NCBI GenBank assembly: GCA_038203635.1
Contig: JBBRDT010000080.1
Location: 1 to 15,049, forward strand
Reading direction: 5' to 3'
From: DASRIA01 sp038203635
GTDB lineage: Bacteria > Actinomycetota > Thermoleophilia > Solirubrobacterales > JBBDJG01
DNA: 15,049 nucleotides
A model generated the notes under the pieces. The model did no database searches. It was not told the origin of the DNA and saw nothing but the letters and a program-made list of their open reading frames with translations. Made by a program: the position numbers and the translations under genes. Positions 1-7,594 of this stretch are shown here, piece by piece (within the stretch, counting starts at the first letter, position 1; every line of letters starts with the position of its first letter).

Positions 1-136
1 AGCCCATCATTCGGCGCAGCGGTTGCGCGCTATAAAGCCGAATCCGCCGCACGTCCACTCGCGTGGCCACACCGATGGCCACACCGCCGAGCTTGGCGCC
101 TCAGTGTCTTGGCCGTTCCAGCCAACAGGGCAGGGA
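1..136. other. window edge, no gene seen
   Basis: No coding frame with domain content is visible downstream of the PIN remnant. The only structure noticed is a near-perfect tandem duplication of a 12-nt unit, TGGCCACACCGA, at 64-86. Confidence 0.4.
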
Positions 137-530
137 TCAGCCGCGCTCGGCGAGCAGCCCGAGGAACTGACGCGGGGAATAGACCGGTATCTCGTTGGCC
201 AAGTCGAGGAGGTGGGTGTCGCCCGAGACGAGGACGGCCCGCTCGGCTGATGCGAGCGCGATCAGGTAGTCGTCGCCGGGGTCCGTGGAGCGCATCGGAG
301 GCGGTGGCTCGGGGGCAGGAGCTGTGGTCGCTGGCCTGCTGATCCACCGTGCGACAGCGTTGGCGTCATTCTCAGAGACGCGCCGGCGCAGCTTCGGATA
401 GGAGAGAGCGCTTCCTCGATCACTTCGCTGTCGCCGCGTCCGGTGCGCGCCGCACGGATCCACGCAGGGCGGTTTCTCCGAGGGCAAGCCGCACTGTCGA
501 CTGGCGGCCGAGCGAACGTTCGCCGGTCAT
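137..530 (-). pseudogene. PIN-domain toxin remnant (VapC-like), 5' part destroyed
   Basis: The C-terminal two thirds of a PIN-family ribonuclease toxin is readable from about 409 down to the stop at 137-139. It begins at ALSYPKLRRR and carries the acidic signature DPGDDYLIALA, then AVLVSGDTHLLDL and the terminal IPVYSPRQFLGLL. These match the 'putative toxin component, PIN family' proteins, whose Asp residues bind metal for RNA cleavage. Upstream of about 409 the frame is lost at a CTCTCT run: the next frame reads GDSEVIEEAL, then similarity fades. An ATG at 530 overlaps the stop of the upstream gene (ATGA) and is the natural start, but it opens only a 36-codon frame, and no N-terminal DTN motif is visible in any frame. 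The gene is therefore probably dead. No antitoxin is recognisable next to it. The family call is firm; the start of the damage is approximate. Confidence 0.7.
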
Positions 531-895
531 GATCTCGCTCCATTCGTCGAGGGACCGCCCACCAACTCCACGACTTCGCGGTCGCCTTGCGGGAACGGAT
601 CGGACACATCGAGTGGGGCCAGCAGCGTCGGCTGGAGGCCGAGCAGCCGCATGTCCGTGAGCGCCTGGGCGAGGCGACCGCGGGCGAGCAGGGGCTCCCG
701 ATCGTCGAGCTCGAGCTCGACGATCCAGCCGATGTCGATGTCGACGTCCGGCAGTCCCTGCGTCAGGCGCGACAGCCGGATCGTGCCGTGCGGCGCAGCA
801 GCCCGGAGGTCACGGACCTCCAACTCGAGCCACCCCTCGAGCTCATGGGGGTCGACCGGCACGCGGGGGTGGCAACGAATCGTTAGCTTGACCAT
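527..895 (-). CDS. conserved hypothetical protein
   Basis: A 122-residue soluble protein beginning MVKLTIRCHP. I chose ATG 895 over an upstream TTG at 940 because the sequence looks domain-like from MVKL onward and the extension does not. Third positions are strongly G/C, as in the neighbouring real genes. It has alternating hydrophobic strands (VKLTIRCHP, WIVELELDD) and a conserved-looking patch LTDMRLLGLQPTLLAPLDV; there are no membrane segments. I do not recognise a named domain. Its stop overlaps the ATG of the PIN remnant (ATGA), so the two were probably co-translated, and it is divergent from the hemerythrin gene. It could be a partner of the PIN protein, but it does not resemble AbrB, RHH or Phd antitoxins. 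Confidence 0.7.
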   Translation of the reverse strand: MVKLTIRCHPRVPVDPHELEGWLELEVRDLRAAAPHGTIRLSRLTQGLPDVDIDIGWIVELELDDREPLLARGRLAQALTDMRLLGLQPTLLAPLDVSDPFPQGDREVVELVGGPSTNGARS

Positions 896-999
896 GTGTC
901 GATTGTCGGCGACAAGGGAGCCGGCGGGAATGGGTTCCAACCTGCATTGCGCTCGACCGAGTTGTGTAGCCCGCTCATCGTGGGAGCCGAGAGCCGGTC

Positions 1000-1446
1000 A
1001 TGAAACGAGAGGAGGCCCTTCGTCCGCTATCGCGAGACCACCATGAGGCGCTCGCCGTCGCCCAGCGCCTGAGTCGTGCGGATGAATCGAACGCCCGCGA
1101 GCAGCAGTACGCGTTCATCGACTTCTGGCGAGCGCACGGGCGCCGGCACTTCCAGGTCGAGGAGGAAGTATTGCTGCCTGCCTACGCCCGCTTCGGCGAT
1201 ATCAAGCAAGCGTCGGTGGTGCGCGTGCTCACGGACCACGTCGAGATTCGCCGGCGCGCACACGACCTGCAGCGAGAGGGAGATGCGCCCTTCACTTCGT
1301 TGCGCGAACTCGGAAAGCTGCTCGCGGACCACGTGCGGCACGAGGAGCGGGTCCTGTTCCCCATCATCGAGGCAGCGCTACCGCGGGACGAACTCGTCAG
1401 CCTCGCGGCCGCGATAGTGCGAGCCGAGTCGACTGATGCCCACTGA
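1000..1446 (+). CDS. hemerythrin HHE domain protein
   Basis: A 148-residue single-domain protein of the hemerythrin/HHE cation-binding family. Such four-helix bundles hold a di-iron centre that senses or handles O2, NO or peroxide. The ligand pattern is visible: SRDHHEALAVA near residue 14, HGRRHFQVEEEVLLP near 48-62, TDHVEIRRRAHDL near 80, and ADHVRHEERVLFPIIE near 110-124. The length is normal and the protein is cytoplasmic. The ATG at 1000 is preceded by GGGAG at 982-986, a poor and rather distant ribosome site, so translation initiation may be weak. It is divergent from the hypothetical gene at 527-895 and convergent with the metallophosphoesterase, with only 14 nt between the two stops. 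The family call is secure; the exact function is not known. Confidence 0.92.
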   Translation: MKREEALRPLSRDHHEALAVAQRLSRADESNAREQQYAFIDFWRAHGRRHFQVEEEVLLPAYARFGDIKQASVVRVLTDHVEIRRRAHDLQREGDAPFTSLRELGKLLADHVRHEERVLFPIIEAALPRDELVSLAAAIVRAESTDAH

Positions 1447-1460
1447 ATCACCTACGCCGC

Positions 1461-2284
1461 TCAACCGTCCTCGCTCCGAAACGAGCCCCCGCGCTGCCGG
1501 CGCACGATCCGGGTGGTCTCGATCGCACGATGCTCGCCGGTCGGGCCGCTCGGCCGCGGAAAACGGGCGAGCAGGTCGCGCCTGCCACCGGGCTCGCGCA
1601 TCTCGACCTCGAGCAGATCGCTCGTCAGGGTGACGAAGTTGTAGGAGGGGTGGGCGTAGCCACGCACCCGCTGTGTCGAGGCGGTGCCCGAGTGGACCAG
1701 GAACAGCCCGGCCACCGGCCAGACGTGGGGCACGTGCCGGTGGCCCCCGAGCACGATGTCGACTCCCGCCGAGCGCAGGATCTCGAGCGCATCGCCCGCG
1801 TCCCAGACCTGGTTGCGATCCCGTCCCGTTCCGGGAATCGCAACCAGATGATGGTGCATGACGAAGATCCTCAGCGCCGCTGAACCGGAGAAGGAGTCGA
1901 GGATCCAGCCGCAGAGCTCTCGCCCGATCTCACCATCGTCGAGATCGGGCTTCGATGAGTCCACGCAGACCACCTGAACCTTGCCTTCGGGCGCTTCGAT
2001 CGTGCGGGCATGGACCCGCTCCCCGAACAGGTCCTCGAAGTGGAGGTAGCCGACACTGCGCGCGTCGTGGTTGCGGGCACGTAGACGACCTCGCGCGCTT
2101 CGATCCCGTCGAGTCGCTCACGCGCGTACTCGAACTCCTCCCGATATCCGCTGGCGGTCAGGTCACCGGCGACCACGACCAGGTCGGGGTTCTCGGCGTT
2201 GATCTCCTCGATCGCCACGTCGAGCAGCCGCGGCTCGAAGCGGGGGTCGAGCACGTGGATATCGGAAAGCTGCGCTATGCGCAT
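1461..2284 (-). pseudogene. metallophosphoesterase (CpdA-like), frameshifted in its active site
   Basis: A calcineurin-like phosphoesterase, about 274 residues if the frame is restored. The metal-binding motifs appear in order: QLSDIH at the N terminus, AGDL near residue 40, then VYVP followed by the expected GNHD, then VMHHH, and GGHRHVPH near the C terminus. The frame breaks exactly at GNHD: the DNA at 2074-2079 lacks one G (CCCGCAACCAC where CCCGGCAACCAC is expected). Downstream the other frame continues as ARSVGYLHFEDLFGE. This is a real lesion or a one-base sequencing error. The ATG at 2282-2284 overlaps the stop of the ROK gene by one base (TGATG). The family hydrolyses phosphoesters, and some members cleave cyclic nucleotides; the substrate here is unknown. 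It is the last gene of the minus-strand sugar-phosphate operon. Confidence 0.82.
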
Positions 2285-3262
2285 CAGCTGCCGGCCCCGG
2301 AAGTCTGCGGTGCAAGAGCCTCCAGCTCGTGGCCGGCGAGCAACGCTGCGCCGAGGACGCCCGCTTTCGGCCCATGGCGGGCAAGACGGATCTCCGTCCT
2401 CTCCCCCACTCCCGGGAACACGAAGCGCCGGGCAGTCTCCCGAGCCGGCTCGAGCAACAGCGCGCCTGCGGTCGCCACCCCGCCGCCGATCACGACCAGC
2501 GCCGGATCGAAGACGTTGATCGCGTTCGCAATGCCGATCCCGAGACGCTCGCCGAGAAGCCTGATCGCCGCGCGCGCGTCCTCGTCACCCTGCTGGGCTG
2601 CCGCAACGACGTCGGTGCCGTGCACCGGATGTCCCTCCGGCACCCGTCCGAGCACCGATCGCGGCTGCTCCCGCGAACCTGGCGCCGAGCGAGTCGAGCG
2701 CCCGGCCCGATGAAAGGGACTCGAGCGACCCGGGCTGAGGAAAGCTCGCACTGGCCGGCGCCCCGTGCTCCAGATCGAGGCCGATCAGCGTGTGGCCGAT
2801 CTCGCCGGCGGCACCCGTCGCGCCGCGGTAGATTCGCCCACCCAGCACGAGCCCGCCGCCGACGCCGGTCCCGACCGTGAACATCACGAGAGCGCGCGCG
2901 ACCATCCGCCCGTCCTCGTGGGCCTCGGCCAGGGCGGCGCAGTTGGCGTCGTTGTCAACGAACACGGGCATGCCGAGTCGCTCCTGCAGGACCATCCTGA
3001 GCGGCACGTCGGCAAGCTTGACGTTGACGCTCGACTTCACCCTCCCCGTCGCGAACTCGACCACCGAGGGCACTCCCACGCCGACCGCCGCCGCGTCGGG
3101 ACCACGTGCGCTCTCCACTCCCTGCACGATCTCGTCGATCAGCGCCCGGCCCCCCGCGGTCGTGGTGGGCATGATGCGTGGGCTGTCGAGCCCCGCCTGC
3201 GAGAGCGACGCCACGGAGACCTTCGTCCCGCCGACGTCGACGCCGATCAGCTGTCCGCTCAC
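2284..3262 (-). pseudogene. ROK family sugar kinase (glucokinase-like), frameshifted
   Basis: About 325 residues when two frames are joined. N-terminal phosphate-binding motif GVDVGGTKV (residues 7-15), sugar-site motif VDNDANCAAL, glycine-rich TVGTGVGGGLVLGG, then GEIGHTL, and in the second frame the C-terminal VIGGGVATAG. The break is in a G run at 2669-2674, where dropping one base joins LGARFA to EQPRSVLGR. The usual ROK zinc motif CxCGxxGC is absent: the sequence reads ASFPQPGSLE, with all three cysteines replaced although the GH histidine is kept. The start is GTG at 3262, overlapping the pgl stop (GTGA). The likely reaction is ATP-dependent phosphorylation of glucose or a related sugar, feeding glucose 6-phosphate to the pathway served by pgl. 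It could instead be a transcriptional ROK protein, but no DNA-binding domain is present. Confidence 0.82.
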
Positions 3263-3963
3263 GGCCGCGGCTCGACGGGTGGCCGCCCCGCCGCGGCCGG
3301 GTCGAGCAGCACAGTCAGCCCACCCGAGGCCGGGGCGACCAGGCTGGCAGGAGCACTACGATCAGGCCTGCCGCCAAACGCCCGCTCGACCGCCGCCGTC
3401 TTTTCGGTGCCCGCGACGAGAAACACGACCTCGCCGGCGGCGTTGATCACCGGCAGAGTCAGAGTCACACGCGGAACCCACGGGGCGAGGCCGGGTCGCT
3501 CAATGCCAACCACGCACCGTTCGCGCTCGTCGAGGGACGGCTGGTTCGGAAACAGCGAAGCACAGTGCGCGTCCGGCCCGAGGCCGAGCAGGACCAAATC
3601 GAATCGAGGGAGTCGATCGCCGAAGACCTCCCGCAGCTCGCGCTCGTAGGCGTTCGCCGCCTCGCCCGGTCCTCGCTCGCCCGCCATGCGTCGCACATCA
3701 GGGGCGGCGCCCGGCAGCCGGTCCAGCAACGCCTCGCGGACCATGCCGAAGTTTGATCGCTCGTCATCGGGCGGCACACAGCGCTCGTCACCGAGCCAGA
3801 GCGTGCAAGCGGACCAGTCGACCTTCATCGCTGCCAGGCGCTCGTAGGCCGCCCGCGGGGTTGAGCCCCCTGCCAGCACGATCTGGCTCCCTGCGTTCGC
3901 AGCTGCCGCGAGCCGTTCGGCCGCTGCGGCGGCGGGATCTTCCAGGACGAGCGTGCCCGTCAC
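3259..3963 (-). CDS. pgl: 6-phosphogluconolactonase
   Basis: An intact 234-residue Pgl/DevB-type lactonase, which hydrolyses 6-phosphogluconolactone to 6-phosphogluconate in the oxidative pentose phosphate pathway. Family motifs are clear: LAGGSTPRAAYERL near 30-43, LWLGDERCVPPDDERSNFGM near 55-74, LVLLGLGPDAHCASLFPN near 122-139 containing the catalytic-region His, and VTLTLPVINAA near 165-175. Length is typical. The GTG start at 3963 overlaps the stop of the HAD gene (GTGA), and its own stop overlaps the ROK start (GTGA), indicating translational coupling. It is the only undamaged gene in this four-gene operon. Glucose-6-phosphate dehydrogenase and gluconate-6-phosphate dehydrogenase, often neighbours, are not in the window; transaldolase lies in a separate operon. 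Confidence 0.95.
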   Translation of the reverse strand: MTGTLVLEDPAAAAAERLAAAANAGSQIVLAGGSTPRAAYERLAAMKVDWSACTLWLGDERCVPPDDERSNFGMVREALLDRLPGAAPDVRRMAGERGPGEAANAYERELREVFGDRLPRFDLVLLGLGPDAHCASLFPNQPSLDERERCVVGIERPGLAPWVPRVTLTLPVINAAGEVVFLVAGTEKTAAVERAFGGRPDRSAPASLVAPASGGLTVLLDPAAAGRPPVEPRP

Positions 3964-4505
3964 AACGCCTCCGCCACGCGCGTGCCAAGTGGAAGCTCTT
4001 CCTCCGGTGAGTCGAGTACATGGTCGGCGCCTGCCTCACGAAGCTCCTCGCTGGTGAAGTGGCCGATCGCGACGCCGACGGCGAAGGCACCTGCGCCGTG
4101 TGCGGCGTAGATGTCGTGCGGCGTGTCGCCGACGACCAGCGCCTCTTTGGGATCGATCTGATCGCCGAGCAACGTGCCCGCCAGTTCGAGCGCCCTGCGT
4201 GTCAGCTCGGTCCTGTCGCTTGAATCCGACCCATAGCCGCCGAAGCAGAAGTAGTGGCTGAGGTTGGCCTGCGCGAGCTTTGATGTGCGCGGACGCCTCC
4301 ATTCCACCGGTCGTGATCCCGAGCAGATAACCCCCCGTGCCGAGGCGGTCGAGCGTCTCCCTCACCCCCCGGCAGCACCTTGAAGCTCTTCGATTCCGAG
4401 ACAGTCTGCGGCAGGTACTGAAGGCGAGTCGACATGACCCGCGCAAGCTCCTGCCTCGTTGAGTTCCCGCGCGGAGGCCAGATCGGTGCCGAAGGACTTC
4501 TCCAT
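3960..4505 (-). pseudogene. HAD-superfamily phosphatase remnant, 5' end missing
   Basis: The C-terminal half is a clear HAD hydrolase of the phosphoglycolate-phosphatase type: VLPGVRETLDRLG, LLGITTGGM (motif II Thr), the conserved Lys in AHIKLAQ, FGGYGSDSSDR, and VVGDTPHDIYAAHGAGA (motif III). Reading it needs two repairs: an extra G in the six-base run at 4365-4370 and an extra A at 4278-4281. Upstream, the frame leading into ELARVMSTRLQYLP can be followed to about 4460 and then loses similarity. No DxDGT nucleophile motif exists in any frame before the hairpin at 4570-4601, and the space is too short for a full N terminus. The enzyme therefore cannot be catalytic as written. The stop overlaps the pgl start. 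The substrate is not determinable. Confidence 0.75.
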
Positions 4506-4569
4506 GATGACCCGCGCTCCCTTTGATCGCTTCGTGCCCCGGGGGGCGATCGCTGGTAACTCCATGCTG

Positions 4570-4601
4570 ACGAGCAGGTGCCGTTTTCGGCACCTGCTCG
4601 T
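4570..4601 (-). terminator. perfect 14-bp hairpin with 4-nt loop
   Basis: Stem ACGAGCAGGTGCCG, loop TTTT, then the exact reverse complement. It starts 14 nt after the doxX stop codon on the minus strand. There is no T tract on either side, so it would be an intrinsic terminator of the tail-less type often proposed in GC-rich actinobacteria, or an mRNA 3'-end stabiliser. It also marks the upstream limit of the broken HAD gene. Confidence 0.6.
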
Positions 4602-4615
4602 GACGTTCGATCGCG

Positions 4616-5101
4616 TCAGTGGCGACGGAACCGCAGGGGGGCGTCATACACGGACGCCAAGCGCGCCAGAGTCAGGGCGGCGAGCATTAGCCCGAAGTCT
4701 CGCAGGGCGATGTCGTAGTAGCCGGAGTAGGTAAGCAGGTTGATCACGATGCCCCCCAGCCAGCCGGCCACCACGTAGGCACCGTAGCGAGGCTTGAGCG
4801 CAACGATGATGCCAGCGAGGATCTCGGTGCCGCCGACGAAGTACATGAAATCCTGCCCCGAGCCCGGTGCGATGTCATTGATCCAAGGCGCCAGGTACTG
4901 AGGCCAGTCGACCATCACGTTGAAAAACTTGTCGACGCCGAATGCGATCGGCGCGACGACGAACGCGAGGCGGAGCATGGCGAATGCCTGATAGCGCGGG
5001 TCGCGCCAGTCGGCTCGCGCGACGCGTGCGTTCCCATTGGTCGAAGCCTTGACGTGATCGTACTCTGAGGTGTGTCTCTCGAGTGTGGTTCCGCTGGGCA
5101 T
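4616..5101 (-). CDS. DoxX-like integral membrane protein
   Basis: 161 residues from ATG 5101. This start is preferred over longer possibilities because AAAGGAG lies 7 nt upstream. After a polar N terminus of about 35 residues there are four hydrophobic segments: MLRLAFVVAPIAFGVDKFF, FMYFVGGTEILAGIIVALKP, YGAYVVAGWLGGIVINLLTY and FGLMLAALTLARLA. The order, length and the GVDKFF and GGTEILAG patches fit the DoxX/DoxD-like family of small four-helix membrane proteins. Some family members are linked to oxidative-stress or thiosulfate functions, but the role here is unknown. It is divergent from a DUF488 gene, preceded by a two-block promoter motif at 5156-5186, and followed by a strong hairpin, so it is probably a single-gene transcript. 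Confidence 0.85.
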   Translation of the reverse strand: MPSGTTLERHTSEYDHVKASTNGNARVARADWRDPRYQAFAMLRLAFVVAPIAFGVDKFFNVMVDWPQYLAPWINDIAPGSGQDFMYFVGGTEILAGIIVALKPRYGAYVVAGWLGGIVINLLTYSGYYDIALRDFGLMLAALTLARLASVYDAPLRFRRH

Positions 5102-5155
5102 TGAAAGTCTCCTTTGTCCTTGACGCGCCGCCCGCGTCTGGCGGGGGCTTCTCAA

Positions 5156-5186
5156 CCTTTGTGTCCGGACAGCGAAGGTTCTTACC
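5156..5186 (-). promoter_or_regulatory. putative alternative-sigma promoter of doxX
   Basis: Reading the minus strand: GGTAAGAA (block 1, from 5186), then 17 nt after GGTAAG, then CACAAAGG (block 2, from 5163). The same two blocks with 17-18 nt spacing precede uspA, folE, osmC and the DUF2180 gene. Expected transcript start near 5149, giving a leader of about 48 nt. A perfect palindrome TGTCCGGACA (5162-5171) overlaps the edge of block 2 and could be an operator. Confidence 0.5.
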
Positions 5187-5206
5187 TGCTACGCCACCAT
5201 GGGGCG

Positions 5207-5728
5207 ATGAAGATATGGACAGTCGGTCATTCCACGCACAGCTTCGACGAGTTCGTGGCATTGCTGGCGCAGCACGGCATCACCCTCGTTGCGGACATCC
5301 GCGCGGTGCCGAAGTCCCGCCGTCATCCGCACTTCCAAGCCGACGCGCTCGCGCGAAACCTGCCGGACCGTGGCGTGGCGTACCGACATCTCCCGCGCCT
5401 GGGCGGCTGGCGGCGGGCGGAAGCGGACTCGCCGAACGGTGCCTGGCGGAACGATTCGTTTCGTGGGTACGCCGACTACGCGATGGGCAGCGAGTTCGCC
5501 GAGGGGTTGACGCAGCTTCGTGAGCTTGCCGCTGCACAACCCTCGGCAATGATGTGCTCCGAGGCCCTGTGGTGGCGCTGCCACCGCCGGCTCGTCGCAG
5601 ACCGTCTCGTCGTCGGCGGAGACACCGTCTGCCACATCAGCTCGGACGGGCACGTTTCCGCGCATCAGCTGACGTCGTTCGCGACGGTCGGGGCCTACGG
5701 GCAGGTCACGTACCCCGCGCCGCCTTAA
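5207..5728 (+). CDS. DUF488 family protein (long form)
   Basis: 173 residues beginning MKIWTVGHSTHSFDEFVALL, the standard N terminus of the DUF488 family. Other family features are DIRAVPKSRRHPHF, the YRHLPRLGG patch, FRGYADYAM, and the cysteine-histidine motif CSEALWWRCHRRLVADRL near residues 115-132. It is a soluble protein of about the usual length. Family members are uncharacterised, and a catalytic role for the C...CHR cluster is only conjecture. The ATG at 5207 has only a GGGG a few bases upstream, a weak ribosome site; the domain starts at this methionine, so longer starts are unlikely. Divergent from doxX and convergent with alkA, with 32 nt between the stops and no hairpin. A second, shorter DUF488-type protein is encoded at 12982-13356. 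Confidence 0.88.
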   Translation: MKIWTVGHSTHSFDEFVALLAQHGITLVADIRAVPKSRRHPHFQADALARNLPDRGVAYRHLPRLGGWRRAEADSPNGAWRNDSFRGYADYAMGSEFAEGLTQLRELAAAQPSAMMCSEALWWRCHRRLVADRLVVGGDTVCHISSDGHVSAHQLTSFATVGAYGQVTYPAPP

Positions 5729-5760
5729 ACGATCTTCAGCGAGTCGAGCAGCAGGTGGAA

Positions 5761-6615
5761 CTAGACAACCCCGGCGTAGGGATGCCATGGGGCAACCAGC
5801 CGTTGCACGCTGTCGTAGTCCAGCGCGGTATCCACGCCGAACAGACGCCTGAGCTTGTTGTGGGCGCCCACGTCGTCTCCGGGAAATACGTGCAGGCGGC
5901 CGAGGCCGCGCAGCATGACGTACTCCGCGGTCCAGCGACCCACGCCCCGTATGCTCGTCAAACGCTCTACGGCTGATCCGTCGTCCATGTGCTCCAGGGA
6001 CTCGAGATCCAAATCGCCGGCTACGACCGCCCGCGCGGTCTCGACGATCGTCCGTGCCTTGGTAAAGCTGAAACCGTGGCGCCTGAGCTCGTCCGGATGC
6101 ACGGCTGCGAGGTCCTCGGGGGTGGGAAACGCGCGCGGGCCGTCGGGGACTGCGGCCGGTGGTCGTCCATGACCGGCGACCAGGCGGTTCAGCATGTGGA
6201 TCCCCACGGGCAGCGACAACTGCTGGCAGGCGACCCCGTTGACCAGCGCCTCGAAGACGGTCGGAAAACGTGGTGGCTTGAGCCCACGCAGACGCTCGGC
6301 AAGCGGCCGAGCAAGGGGTCCGGCGCGGCAAGCGCAGCGAACCCGGATAGATCGACGGTCAGGCCGAGCAGCCTGTCCAGTGCGCGGCATGCGAGCACCT
6401 CAGCGTGCTGATCGACGGGCCTGCCGGCGAGGGCGACCGACAGGCGTGGCGCGTCCGGCGCGCCATCCTCGGTCACCGAGATCGCCACGGACCCGTCCTC
6501 GATCGACACCACGCGCATAGGTGGATGCGTCCCAGCGGTCGAGGACGTTGTGAGCGCGGCGACGCGGGGCCCAGGCCGTGAGGTCGAGCCGAAACGGCGG
6601 ATCCGGATCGATCAC
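5761..6615 (-). pseudogene. alkA: DNA-3-methyladenine glycosylase II (AlkA-like), two frameshifts
   Basis: A HhH-GPD superfamily glycosylase that removes alkylated bases from DNA. Restored, it has about 284 residues, the family norm. GTG 6615 overlaps the transaldolase stop (GTGA). The N terminus FRLDLTAWAPRRRAHNVLDRW matches the AlkA N-terminal lobe; the frame breaks at 6511-6518 (probably two bases lost from a CGCG run) and continues as RVVSIEDGSVAISV. It breaks again at 6298-6302 (one base lost) and continues AERLRGLKPPRFPTVFEALV. The core is complete: CQQLSLPVG, the helix-hairpin-helix LTSIRGVGRWTAEYVMLR and catalytic Asp in FPGDDVG. Expected to act in the cytoplasm on damaged DNA, but not translatable as written. 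Last gene of the uspA-folE operon. Confidence 0.83.
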
Positions 6616-7594
6616 CTCGCCAGGCCGGTCCGCTCGGCTTTGCTCTCCACACAGCCGAGCAGCTCGTGGTAGGAATCGCAGAACGAGCGCACGCCTTCGC
6701 GTTCGAGCTGGGCGGTGACGGCGCCGAGATCGATGCTGGCTTGCTCCGCTCGGCCGAGAACCCCCTCCGCTGCGCTCACGTCGATGCTTAGGGTGCGGCT
6801 CACGTGGCCATGGTCTGCGAACGAGCGGAGGGTGGCTTCGGGCATGGTGTTTATGACGTCGGGAGCGATCAGCTCCTCGACGTAGAGCACGTCGGAGTAC
6901 GCCGGATCCTTGGTGCCGGTGCTGGCCCACAGCGGTCGCTGCGGGCGCGCGCCGGCATCGCGCAGCGCGAGCCAGCGCGCATCGGAGAACCGGTTACCGT
7001 ATCGCGCATAAGCGCGGTGGGCGTTCGCGATCGCCACGCGACCGCTCGAGACCCGCGATGTAGGCGTCGATGACCTGCTCGTAGCGCTCCACGGCGAAGA
7101 GCAGGGTGACGTTGATGTTGAGGCCACGGGCGGTGAGCTCTTCGATCGCGGGGACACCGGCTGCGGTGGCCGGCACCTTGATCATCACGTTGGGTCGCGC
7201 GAGTCGGTTCCACAGCCGGGCCGCCTGCTCGATCGTGGCCGCGGTGTCGCCCGCGAGGTCGGGCGTGCACTCGAAGGAGACGAAGCCGTCGCGTCCGTCA
7301 CTCGCCTCGTAGGTGGGGCGCAGCAAGTCGGCGGCCCGGCGGATGTCTTCGAGCGCCAACTCGAAGAAGAGCGCCTGCGGCGCGCGGACCCCCGCGGCGA
7401 CAGCGGCGCGCACCTGGTCGTCGTAGCGATCGGAGCCCGTGATGGCCTTGGCGAAGATCGTGGGGTTCGAAGTCGCGCCGGTCACCGCGCAGTCGGCGAT
7501 GAATGTTGCGAATCCGCCGCCGTCCAACAATTCGCGAGAGCGTGTCGAGCCAGATCGAGACGCCAGCGTTGTGCAGCTGCTCGAGACGGTTCAT
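6612..7594 (-). pseudogene. tal: transaldolase, frameshifted with an internal deletion
   Basis: A pentose phosphate pathway enzyme transferring a dihydroxyacetone unit between sugar phosphates. ATG 7594 overlaps the reductase stop (ATGA) and opens MNRLEQLHNAGVSIWLDTLSR. The frame then breaks at 7531-7537 (two bases apparently lost from a CGCG run) and resumes as LLDGGGFATFIADCAVTGATSNP. The Schiff-base lysine region RPNVMIKVPAT and LNINVTLLFAVERYEQV are intact. After YIAGLERS, near 7040-7050, the frame shifts again and jumps straight to GRVAIANAHRAYARY. The family's expected SVASFFVSRVD segment and its surroundings, roughly 35 codons, are missing. The C terminus resumes with RPLWASTGTKDPAYSDVLYVEEL and VINTMPEATL. 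The deletion removes core strand sequence, so the product would be inactive even if the frames were corrected. Confidence 0.85.

Noticed and set aside
64..86. Tandem 12-nt duplication TGGCCACACCGA
   Set aside because: Only two units and no neighbouring structure; too little to call a repeat element.
1810..1846. Strong inverted repeat (TGGTTGCGAT ... ATCGCAACCA)
   Set aside because: It lies inside the metallophosphoesterase gene and encodes a stretch typical of the family (LVAIPGTGRDRNQVW), so it is probably a by-product of coding.
2765..3649. Long plus-strand open frame across ROK and pgl
   Set aside because: It runs antisense to two recognisable genes and its product is Arg/Pro-rich without any motif.
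4725..4760. Another GGTAAG, on the plus strand
   Set aside because: It is inside doxX coding sequence and has no second block at 16-18 nt.
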